Of a stretch of DNA of 52,979 nucleotides, positions 23,664 through 31,424 are shown piece by piece. Position numbers and translations under genes: made by a program. The stretch's first letter is position 1; each line of letters opens with the position of its first letter. Location: the NCBI GenBank assembly GCA_937967465.1, contig CALBSW010000099.1, positions 1 through 52,979 of the forward strand, read 5' to 3'. The notes under the pieces are model-generated. The model ran no database searches, had not been told where the DNA came from, and saw only the letters and a program-made list of their open reading frames with translations. Origin of the DNA: an uncultured Flavobacteriales bacterium (GTDB taxonomy: Bacteria; Bacteroidota; Bacteroidia; Flavobacteriales_D; Sanyastnellaceae).

Positions 23664-24761
23664 ATGGCATCTCCACGTCGCGCCCTCATCACCGGCATCA
23701 CCGGACAAGACGGCGCCTACCTGACCGAACTGCTGCTGTCCAAAGGCTACGAGGTGCACGGCATCAAGCGCCGGGCGTCGCTGTTCAACACCGACCGCAT
23801 CGACCACCTCTACCAGGACCCGCACGACGACGGCATTCGACTGAAATTGCACTACGGGGACCTGACGGATTCCACCAACCTCATCCGGATCGTCCAGGAA
23901 GTCCAGCCCCACGAGATCTACAACCTCGCCGCGATGAGCCATGTGCAGGTGAGCTTCGACACACCGGAATACACCGCCGACGTCGATGGCCTCGGCACCC
24001 TCCGGTTGTTGGAGGCCATCCGCATCCTCGGCTTGGAGAAGGACATTCGGTTCTATCAGGCGTCGACCTCCGAGCTCTACGGAAAGGTGATGGAGGTTCC
24101 CCAGTCGGAGACCACCCCCTTCTACCCCCGCAGCCCCTACGGCGTGGCCAAGCTCTACAGCTTCTGGATTGTCAAGAACTACCGGGATGCCTACGGAATT
24201 CACGCATCGAACGGCATTCTGTTCAACCACGAAAGCCCCCTGCGCGGAGAGACCTTCGTCACCCGCAAAATCACCCGGGCCGCAGCCAAGATTTCACTCG
24301 GCATGCAGGAGATCCTGCATCTCGGAAACCTCGACGCCAAGCGCGATTGGGGACACGCCAAGGACTACGTGGAAGGCATGTGGCGCATGCTCCAGCAGGA
24401 CCATTCCGATGACTATGTGCTCGCCACAGGTCGCACGGTGACCATCCGCAGCTTTGTCGACATGGCGTTTGCTGAAGTCGGCATCGACCTCGAATGGCAG
24501 GGCCAAGGCGTGGAGGAAAAAGGCATCGACCGCAAGACGGGAACCGTGCGTGTCGCGGTGGACCCCCGCTACTTCCGACCCACCGAAGTGGACCTGCTGG
24601 TCGGTGATGCCACCAAGGCCAAGGAGGTGCTCGGTTGGACCCCGACCCACACACTCGAACAGCTGTGTGCCGAAATGGTGGCCAGCGATGTGGCCCTCTT
24701 CAAGCGGGACAAATACCTGCTCGACGGCGGGCACGACGTCCCGGACCAACACGAAATCTGA
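23664..24761 (+). CDS. gmd: GDP-mannose 4,6-dehydratase
   Basis: Converts GDP-mannose to GDP-4-keto-6-deoxy-mannose, the substrate of the GDP-fucose synthase at 4233. 365 residues. Rossmann motif LITGITGQDGAYLTELLL, the RRASLFNTDRIDHLY cofactor loop, active-site STSELYGKV and SPYGVAKLYSFWI (Tyr-x3-Lys), FNHESPLRGETFVTRKITRA and LGNLDAKRDWGHAKDYVEGMW are all characteristic. The start follows a TAAATTG element by 5 bases. The gene converges on the AddA-like gene with 6 bases between stops. Confidence 0.97.
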   Translation: MASPRRALITGITGQDGAYLTELLLSKGYEVHGIKRRASLFNTDRIDHLYQDPHDDGIRLKLHYGDLTDSTNLIRIVQEVQPHEIYNLAAMSHVQVSFDTPEYTADVDGLGTLRLLEAIRILGLEKDIRFYQASTSELYGKVMEVPQSETTPFYPRSPYGVAKLYSFWIVKNYRDAYGIHASNGILFNHESPLRGETFVTRKITRAAAKISLGMQEILHLGNLDAKRDWGHAKDYVEGMWRMLQQDHSDDYVLATGRTVTIRSFVDMAFAEVGIDLEWQGQGVEEKGIDRKTGTVRVAVDPRYFRPTEVDLLVGDATKAKEVLGWTPTHTLEQLCAEMVASDVALFKRDKYLLDGGHDVPDQHEI

Positions 24762-24767
24762 TCCTGC

Positions 24768-27700
24768 TCAAAGCAGGTGCACCTCTTCGCAGCGCCCTTC
24801 TGCGCTGTAGAACAGGAACCCCCGCACCTTTCGACCATCCCGCTGTGCGATGGCCTGCATGTAGCCGCGCACCTGGCCGGCGTCCTTTTCCTGTTGTTTG
24901 GGATTGGGGTCTACAGCCGTCTTGAAGTCGATGACGTCCACCCCTTCATCGTGGAACACCACACGATCGGGCCGGACGACTTTGTTGTCGAGGTCCACGA
25001 GCTCGCGTTCGTTGTGCACGCGGCCCGACCCATCAAACCAACCCGACATGACCGGGTGGTCCAATACATCCCGGACGGCAGCCGTGATGCGGTCCCAATC
25101 CGCCCGGCTGTAGCGTGACCACGGCCACGGCTGGTCGAGCACCCGGCGCGCATCCTCCATCGAGGCAATGCGCGCGAGCTGGGCATGCACGGCGGTGCCG
25201 AAAGCCGCCTTGGACAACCTGCCGAGCGCGGGGCGGTCCAAATCACGCCGGCGACCCGCGATGACCCCGTCGGGGATGCCGTGGAACCGGAATCCGGGAA
25301 TGGCCTTCACCTCCACCTCCTCCACTTTGGCATCCTTGTCCAAGGGGGAGGAGGCATCGAAGCCGTCCGTCCTGTACAGCCCTGCCTTCAAGTCACATCC
25401 CAAGGCCGACTCGATGCCGCGGGCCATGAACCGGCCCACCGTGCCCGGCAATTCGTCACCGTCCCACTCTGCTTTCTGGACGTCGATGATGATGTGCAAC
25501 CGCACCTCAGCGCGGGTGGTGCACACGTAGGCCACATTCAAGGCGTCGAATCGCTGGCGGGTCTGCTCGGTTTCATAGGCACCGTGGACCGCCGTCTCCT
25601 TGAAGACGGACACCGGGGCGACCAAACCCGGCAATTCGAATGTCGACTGGTCTTCCTTGGAAAACCGGGCGGGAATCAAGGTGTCGTGCTTGTGGATGCG
25701 CTGGTCGTCGAACCGGGTGATGACCACAGGGTATTGCAAGCCCTTGCTCTTGTGGACGGTCAGGATGCGCACCGAATCCGGTCCCGGAAGCACCCGGATG
25801 CTCTGCTGCGCCCCCTTGCGGTGCCAGTAGGCAAGGAATCCAGCCCGGCCGAACTCGATGGCGGCGCGGTCCTGCGTCAATTCCATCAGCGACTCGGCAT
25901 GGGCCGGGTAATGGACATCCAGTTCCAAACTGCGGAGGATGCGGCCGATGGCCTCCGACAAGGGCAGGGCAGACCATGCGGCACCATCATACTCCGGCAC
26001 AATGTCCTCGAGCAGGGCCTGTCCGCGCAGGGTGCCGTAGCGGCCCTCGGTCTGGCTGCCATCGTCCCGGTCGTAGACATGTTCGTCGTGGTACTTCGCC
26101 AACACGGCAGCTTCGTCCCAAGGCTGACCTTGCGCCACCTGAATGGCCCCCCAAGCCTGAAGGAACTTCAGGACAGGGCCCGGCTCTTCCGGTTCCTCCA
26201 TCGCTTCCAGCAAATGGATCACCGCCAAGGCGGCGGGGTGGCGACCGAGGGCGAGGCTCTCATCGGTGAAGGGAATGATCTTGGGGGTGCAGGACAAGAG
26301 GTATTCCGCCAGGCGCTTCGCCTCCTTGTTGGTGCGGACCAGCAGGGCAATGTCCCCGGCGGCAAATCCATCCGCCAACGACGCCCGAATGCGCGCCTCC
26401 ATCCACGCGCACACCAAATCAAAGCGCTCCTCAGCCCGGTCGGCTTCCACCACCTCGACCTCGACCCCCCCGGCAAAGGTTTTCCGGGGATCCTGGCGGA
26501 CATCGGCATAGACTTCGGCCACCTCTTCTCCCATGCCTTCGGTCAAGGCGGGGTACAGGCGATTGTTGAAGTCCACCACTTCCGGAGCGCTCCGCCAGTT
26601 CTCTTCAATGGGCTGAATGTCCTTCTCGTCGTCCATCCGGCCGGCCGCATCCATCAGGGCCTCAGACAAGGTCTCTCCCTCCTCCAATGCAAAGCCGGGC
26701 AGTGCCATCAGCTGACGGTGGTCCCCATTGCGCCAACGGTAGATGGCCTGCTTGGCGTCTCCGACCACCAGCGACAGCTTTCCGTGAGACAGGGTCTCCC
26801 CCACGGCCACGGCGAGGTTGCGCCATTGCATGACCGACGTGTCCTGGAACTCGTCGATGAAGATGTGGTCAAAGCGCTCGCCGGTCCGCTCGAAGATGTA
26901 CGGCGCCGGGCTCTCCGCCACCACCTGGGCGATCATGCGGTTGAGGGTGCCGAGGGTGCGCACGTTGTCGTCGCGTTGCACACCGAGGTGGGCATCCCGC
27001 AATGCGGTCAACGTGCCCACCAGCGGAAGCCACCGTGACAGCATGACTTGCGTGCGGTGCAGGCGTCCGTGCTCCGTCGGTCCCATCGCCAATTCCTGCT
27101 CGGCCAAAGCGACCAACCGGTCGTGGAAAGGCGCGATCGCAGCGGCACCGTCCGCGTCGTTTTTCTTGGCCCACGCCCCCTCTTCCACGCCGGACATCAA
27201 CGTCTTGGACGGCTTGTCCACCCGCCCGGTCGCGAGGCGGGGCAACCATTTCTCGGGGACCCACTTGCGGGTGAATTCATCGTGCACCCCCGCTTGGGCG
27301 AGGTCCTTGGACAAGGCCGTCGCGTCGGCCATCAAGGCCTTCCGGCGACGGGCCACCTCCGCGCGCATCCGGTTCTGGACCTCGATGAAGCGGGCCGGTG
27401 TCCAGCCCTCCAACTGCTCGAGGAGGGGCAACATCTGCTCTTGGTCGATGGACCGTCCAATGTCCAGCAATTGCCGGCGCACCTTGGCATCTCGGTCGTC
27501 CTCCACCGCCTCCTCCACGAAGCGGCCCAGCAACTCGGTCAAATCGGCGTCGCGGCCCATTTGCTCGAGGACCCGATCCACGGCAGCATCCAACAGGCGG
27601 CCGGTGTCGAGCTCCACGCTGAAATCGTGTTCGAGTTGCAAGTCCGTCGCAAATCCCCGCACCAGCCCCCCCACAAACTTGTCGAGCGTCTGGATCGACA

Positions 27701-28040
27701 ACTCGCCAAAGTGGCGGTTCAGCGCTGTCCGCAGGGTGCGGGCGCGGCGCCCGAGTTCCTCCACCTCCAATCCCGTCTCCTCCACGAGGCCCGCCGCGTG
27801 GTCGCTCGAAGCGGGGTCCTCGGCCAAGACCTCCAGCTCCTCCACCACGCGGTCCTTCATCTCCTGGGCCGCCTTGTTGGTGAAGGTGAGCGCGAGGATG
27901 CGGCGAAAGGGCAGCGGCTCCTCCGAAGCCAGACAGCACGCGAGGTAGGCCTCGACCAATTTGAAGGTCTTGCCACTCCCCGCGGACGCACGGCGCACGC
28001 GGAATCCCGTGGGCACCTTTCCTTTCACCCCTTGCTGCAT
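24768..28040 (-). CDS. AddA/RecB-like UvrD-family helicase with C-terminal nuclease domain
   Basis: About 1090 residues. Superfamily 1A helicase motifs: Walker A ASAGSGKT at 18-25, ILALTFTNKAAQEMKDRV, motif II FIDEFQDTS near 395, GDAKQAIYRWRNGD, VHKSKGLQYPVVITRFDD near 760 and the arginine region VCTTRAEVRLH. The C-terminus has a RecB-type nuclease: GTAVHAQLARI, PDRVVFHDEGVDVIDFKTA (D and DFK, near 1036) and QVRGYMQAIAQR. This is the helicase-nuclease subunit for double-strand-break end processing. Start ATG 28040 is the first Met before the Walker A; a GAACTTG stretch lies 5 bases before it. The likely partner is the AddB-like gene at 39933, not adjacent. Confidence 0.9.
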   Translation of the reverse strand: MQQGVKGKVPTGFRVRRASAGSGKTFKLVEAYLACCLASEEPLPFRRILALTFTNKAAQEMKDRVVEELEVLAEDPASSDHAAGLVEETGLEVEELGRRARTLRTALNRHFGELSIQTLDKFVGGLVRGFATDLQLEHDFSVELDTGRLLDAAVDRVLEQMGRDADLTELLGRFVEEAVEDDRDAKVRRQLLDIGRSIDQEQMLPLLEQLEGWTPARFIEVQNRMRAEVARRRKALMADATALSKDLAQAGVHDEFTRKWVPEKWLPRLATGRVDKPSKTLMSGVEEGAWAKKNDADGAAAIAPFHDRLVALAEQELAMGPTEHGRLHRTQVMLSRWLPLVGTLTALRDAHLGVQRDDNVRTLGTLNRMIAQVVAESPAPYIFERTGERFDHIFIDEFQDTSVMQWRNLAVAVGETLSHGKLSLVVGDAKQAIYRWRNGDHRQLMALPGFALEEGETLSEALMDAAGRMDDEKDIQPIEENWRSAPEVVDFNNRLYPALTEGMGEEVAEVYADVRQDPRKTFAGGVEVEVVEADRAEERFDLVCAWMEARIRASLADGFAAGDIALLVRTNKEAKRLAEYLLSCTPKIIPFTDESLALGRHPAALAVIHLLEAMEEPEEPGPVLKFLQAWGAIQVAQGQPWDEAAVLAKYHDEHVYDRDDGSQTEGRYGTLRGQALLEDIVPEYDGAAWSALPLSEAIGRILRSLELDVHYPAHAESLMELTQDRAAIEFGRAGFLAYWHRKGAQQSIRVLPGPDSVRILTVHKSKGLQYPVVITRFDDQRIHKHDTLIPARFSKEDQSTFELPGLVAPVSVFKETAVHGAYETEQTRQRFDALNVAYVCTTRAEVRLHIIIDVQKAEWDGDELPGTVGRFMARGIESALGCDLKAGLYRTDGFDASSPLDKDAKVEEVEVKAIPGFRFHGIPDGVIAGRRRDLDRPALGRLSKAAFGTAVHAQLARIASMEDARRVLDQPWPWSRYSRADWDRITAAVRDVLDHPVMSGWFDGSGRVHNERELVDLDNKVVRPDRVVFHDEGVDVIDFKTAVDPNPKQQEKDAGQVRGYMQAIAQRDGRKVRGFLFYSAEGRCEEVHLL

Positions 28041-28154
28041 GCGGTCAAGTTCGGGGGTTCGATGGCGGTTCCCAAGCCCCTCCACGGCCCATTTTCAGCA
28101 ACATTGCAACTCCAGTGGCGCTCAGGCGTTTTGTTCCTGACGAACTTCGTTTCC

Positions 28155-28925
28155 ATGGCCCATCGCTTCCTTCATTCCCCCACGCTCTCGCTCGTGACCT
28201 TGGCGCTTGGCGTCCTGGTCCTGGGCAGCTGCACCCCCGCTCCCGAAGACCAACCGCCCGGCACCATCACCCTGACCGCGGACTTCAGCTTTGGCGGGGA
28301 CAGTGTCCTCGTGGGCCGAACCGCCGTGGACCACAATGGCAACCATCTCCGTCTGGAGACCTTCGCGCTGTACCTCGGGGGCATCGAGCTCCTGACCGAC
28401 ACGGGGGCCATCCGACTGTCCGATGCCGAGCGGTGGGATGCCGGGGACGACAACCGATGGAGCTATTCGGTCGTGCCGGGGACATATGAAGGTTTCCGCG
28501 TGCACCTCGGGGTGCCGGCCGAATTCAACACCGACACCGACCCCACCATCTGGCCCAACGACCACCCCCTCGGCGTGGCGGGCAGTGCCGGGCTGTTCTG
28601 GAGCTGGAATACCGGGTACATCTTCAGCAAATTCGATGGCAAGGCCGACACCACCGGGGGCAACGACTTCACCCATCCCTACGCCTACCACATCGGAGGG
28701 GACGCCAACCTCATCGAAGTCAGGCTCGACGACCCGTGGACGGTGGACCCCTGCAGCCGCCATGGCTTCTCCCTCGCCGGAGACATCCTGCAGTTCCTGT
28801 CCGCGGCGGATGCCCCCATCGACCCGGCCATCGACAACGTCACGCACACCGGGGACAACCCAGACCTCGCCGCCCGCTACGTCACAGGGCAACGGGCGAC
28901 CGTGACCCTCACCCGGAATCCCTGA
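28155..28925 (+). CDS. MbnP-like copper-binding lipoprotein
   Basis: 256 residues with a lipoprotein signal peptide (LGVLVLGSCTPAPED). The mature part is an MbnP-type beta-rich domain: ITLTADFSFGGDSVL, LRLETFALYLGGIELL, SYSVVPGTYEGFRVHLGVPAEFN, and the conserved GLFWSWNTGYIFSKFDGKAD, THPYAYHIGGDANLIEVRL. In methanotrophs MbnP is a periplasmic copper protein in which a Trp is oxidised to kynurenine by MbnH. This copy keeps Trp residues in FWSWNTGY; which one would be modified I cannot say. The next gene encodes the matching di-heme enzyme, as expected for such pairs outside methanobactin operons. Confidence 0.85.
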   Translation: MAHRFLHSPTLSLVTLALGVLVLGSCTPAPEDQPPGTITLTADFSFGGDSVLVGRTAVDHNGNHLRLETFALYLGGIELLTDTGAIRLSDAERWDAGDDNRWSYSVVPGTYEGFRVHLGVPAEFNTDTDPTIWPNDHPLGVAGSAGLFWSWNTGYIFSKFDGKADTTGGNDFTHPYAYHIGGDANLIEVRLDDPWTVDPCSRHGFSLAGDILQFLSAADAPIDPAIDNVTHTGDNPDLAARYVTGQRATVTLTRNP

Positions 28926-28936
28926 GGAATCCGTCC

Positions 28937-28944
28937 CATCTTTG
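28937..28944 (+). promoter_or_regulatory. Putative -7 element before the mbnH-like gene
   Basis: CATCTTTG, one mismatch to TAnnTTTG, 6 bases before ATG 28951. Confidence 0.4.
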
Positions 28945-28950
28945 AGAAGC

Positions 28951-30066
28951 ATGTCCAGAATGGCCCATTCCCTGTCCCCCTTGGTCGCCGGCTTCGGCCT
29001 GTTGGCCTTGGCTGTGCTGGGAGGGTCCTGCGAGCCGGACCCCACCGTCTGTGAGCCGCCTTCCGCCGCCACGCCGCTGGAGATCGACATCCCGCCGTTC
29101 TTCCCCCCGATGGACATTCCGCCGGACAACCCGACGACGGTGGAGGGCGTGGAGCTCGGGCGGTTGCTGTTCTGGGAAAAAGCACTGAGTGCGGACAGCA
29201 CCATGAGCTGCGGCACCTGCCACATGCCGCAATTCTCCTTTGCGGAGCCCACCCAGGTGTCCACCGGCATTACCGGGGCGCAAGGCACCCGCAATGCCAT
29301 GGCCCTCATCAACATGGGCTGGGCCACCCGCTTCTTCTGGGACGGACGGGCCATCACCCTCGAGGAGCAAGTGTTGGAGCCGATTCCGCACCCGGATGAA
29401 ATGAACCTGCCCTGGCCCGAAGCCACAGCGCGCTTGGCTGCGGATCCAGCATATGTGGCGCGGTTCAACGCCGCCTTTGGTTCTGACGAGATCACCGCCG
29501 ACGGGGTATCCAAAGCCGTGGCGCAATTCCTGCGCACGATGATTTCCTCGGACAGCAAATTCGACCGGTGGCGCCGCGGTCAAGTGCAACTCACCGACCA
29601 GGAGTTCCAGGGCTACGAAATCTTCAACCGCGAAGGCGGCGACCCCGAAGTCGTCTCCGGTGGTCAATTCGGTGGCGATTGCTTCCATTGTCACGGAGAA
29701 GCCGGGCTGCAATTCACCGATTACCTCTTCCACAACAACGGCCTCGACAGCACCTTCTCAGCCGATCCCGGATTGGCAGGCGTCACGGGACAGCCCCTGG
29801 ACAGCGGGCGCTTCCGCACGCCCACCCTCCGCAATGTGGCCCTCACAGCGCCATACATGCACGACGGCCGGATGCAGACCTTGGAAGAGGTGCTTGACCA
29901 CTACAACTCCGGCGGGGTCCCCTCGGCGACCATCGACCCGTTCATGAAGTACAGCTCGGGCGGCCTGATGCTGCAGCCGTCGCAGAAAGCGGCCTTGCTG
30001 GCATTCCTGCATACCTTGACCGACACCGCGTTTGTCCAGAATCCGGCCTTCGCGGATCCGCACTGA
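28951..30066 (+). CDS. MbnH-like di-heme cytochrome c peroxidase family protein
   Basis: 371 residues. A signal peptide with lipoprotein-type Cys (LALAVLGGSCEPDP), then two c-type heme sites, C87-GT-C90-H91 and C244-FH-C247-H248, in the CCP/MauG/MbnH arrangement. Other family marks: VELGRLLFWEKALSADSTMSC, GTRNAMALINMGW, FFWDGRAITLEEQ, SGRFRTPTLRNVALTAPYMHDGRMQTLEEVLDHYNSGG. In the periplasm MbnH oxidises a Trp of MbnP, and the gene lies 25 bases after the MbnP-like gene. A plain hydrogen-peroxide-removing peroxidase is the alternative. Axial-ligand residues that separate the two cannot be judged by eye. Confidence 0.85.
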   Translation: MSRMAHSLSPLVAGFGLLALAVLGGSCEPDPTVCEPPSAATPLEIDIPPFFPPMDIPPDNPTTVEGVELGRLLFWEKALSADSTMSCGTCHMPQFSFAEPTQVSTGITGAQGTRNAMALINMGWATRFFWDGRAITLEEQVLEPIPHPDEMNLPWPEATARLAADPAYVARFNAAFGSDEITADGVSKAVAQFLRTMISSDSKFDRWRRGQVQLTDQEFQGYEIFNREGGDPEVVSGGQFGGDCFHCHGEAGLQFTDYLFHNNGLDSTFSADPGLAGVTGQPLDSGRFRTPTLRNVALTAPYMHDGRMQTLEEVLDHYNSGGVPSATIDPFMKYSSGGLMLQPSQKAALLAFLHTLTDTAFVQNPAFADPH

Positions 30067-30069
30067 TCC

Positions 30070-31326
30070 ATGAACCTCCGCCGCCTGCTGCTCACCCTCG
30101 GGCCCGGCATCGTCTTCGCCTCCACCGCCATCGGCACCAGCCACCTCGTCCAGGCGACGAGAGCAGGGGCCAACTACGGCTATGCGCTGCTGTGGGCCGT
30201 GGTCGCCGCCCACATCGCGAAGTACCCGTTCTACGAGTTCAGCACGCGCTACGCGAATGTCACGGGCACCTCCCTGATTGCGGGATACCGCACCTTCGGC
30301 CGGTGGGCCTCCTGGACCTACCTGGTGCTGAATGCCCTGACCTGCGCCTTCGTCATGGGGGGCGTCGGCATTGTGACGGCCGCCTTCCTCGACTTCCTGT
30401 TCGGCGCCTCGGCCACCTTCGGATTCAACGCCACACCCCACGTGGCCGTCCTGACGTTCACCCTCTGTGCCGCGGTCCTCATGCTGGGCCGCTATGCCGC
30501 CCTCGACAAGGTCATCAAGGCCATCAGCATCGTCCTCCTCGTGGGCACGCTCGGGGCCACCATCGGCGCCCTGATGCACACCCCCTTGAGCGCAGTGCCG
30601 CCACCGCCCGAGGACTTCAATCCATGGCGCGGAGTGGAATTCACCTTCCTCATCGCCCTGCTCGGCTGGATGCCCTCTGCCGTCGATCTCAGCCCGTGGA
30701 TCAGCATCTGGACACTCGAACGGTACAAGCAAACGGGATACACCCCTCCACTCCGTCAGGCCGTCCGCGAATTCACGTTCGGCTACGGCTTCTGCCTGTT
30801 GCTGGGCATCTGCTTCCTGCTGCTCGGCTCCTTGCTGCTCCGCACCCATGACATGGCGCTGCCTTCGGGCACCGCCGCCTTTGCCGCCGGGATCATTTCG
30901 CTCTACACCGAGGTCTTGGGCGAATGGAGCCGCCCCTTCGTGGGTTCGGCCGCCTTTGCAGCCATGCTCGGCACCTGCATCGCGTGTCTGGATGGGTTCA
31001 GCCGCAACTTCAGCCACGGCATCGCGGCCTTGCGGGATGCAGAGGCCAAAACCGCCCACGAACACATCAGCATCGTCTTGATTTCCCTCGGCGCATTGCT
31101 TTTGATCATCGTCTTTCCCGAGGACATCCGCACCCTCCTCGATTTTGGCAACATCCTGAGCTTCTGCGTCGGACCGCCCGCCGCCATCGCCATGTTGATC
31201 CTGGTGACGCGCAAGGCATTTCCCAAGGAAGCTCGGCCCGGGTGGGCGCTGCAAATCACAGCGTGGCTGGGCCTGCTGTTTCTGGCGGCCCTGACCGTGC
31301 TTTACCTCTGGCACCTCGCCAGCTGA
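30070..31326 (+). CDS. Nramp-family-like membrane transporter with non-canonical metal site
   Basis: 418 residues, about eleven helices. The N-terminal GPGIVFASTAIGTSHLVQATRAGANYGYALLW aligns with Nramp helix 1, where canonical proteins have DPGN; here Asp and Asn are absent (TAIGTSH). Helix 6 reads LLGWMPSAVDLSPWISIW where MPHN-type residues sit in metal transporters; only MP remains. Thus it has the fold but not the Mn/Fe site. Bacteroidota commonly carry such variants annotated as Nramp metal transporters. The gene starts 3 bases after the mbnH-like stop, so a link to copper or to the MbnP/MbnH pair is possible but unproven. Confidence 0.78.
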   Translation: MNLRRLLLTLGPGIVFASTAIGTSHLVQATRAGANYGYALLWAVVAAHIAKYPFYEFSTRYANVTGTSLIAGYRTFGRWASWTYLVLNALTCAFVMGGVGIVTAAFLDFLFGASATFGFNATPHVAVLTFTLCAAVLMLGRYAALDKVIKAISIVLLVGTLGATIGALMHTPLSAVPPPPEDFNPWRGVEFTFLIALLGWMPSAVDLSPWISIWTLERYKQTGYTPPLRQAVREFTFGYGFCLLLGICFLLLGSLLLRTHDMALPSGTAAFAAGIISLYTEVLGEWSRPFVGSAAFAAMLGTCIACLDGFSRNFSHGIAALRDAEAKTAHEHISIVLISLGALLLIIVFPEDIRTLLDFGNILSFCVGPPAAIAMLILVTRKAFPKEARPGWALQITAWLGLLFLAALTVLYLWHLAS

Positions 31327-31412
31327 AACGGTGCCCGACCGGGGCATGCGATGTGCCCACCGCGAGGTGAACAAGTCCACTGAAGGCCCGAATTGCGCCT
31401 GCCCTCGGCCGG

Positions 31413-31419
31413 TACTTTC
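31413..31419 (+). promoter_or_regulatory. Putative -7 element of the secreted PKD protein
   Basis: TACTTTC, 5 bases before ATG 31425, the same element and spacing as upstream of the TolC-like gene's GTG. Confidence 0.4.
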
Positions 31420-31424
31420 AAGGT

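Noticed and set aside
25185..27038. A 617-residue open frame on the plus strand opposite the AddA-like gene
   Set aside because: All helicase and nuclease motifs are on the minus strand; the plus frame shows none.
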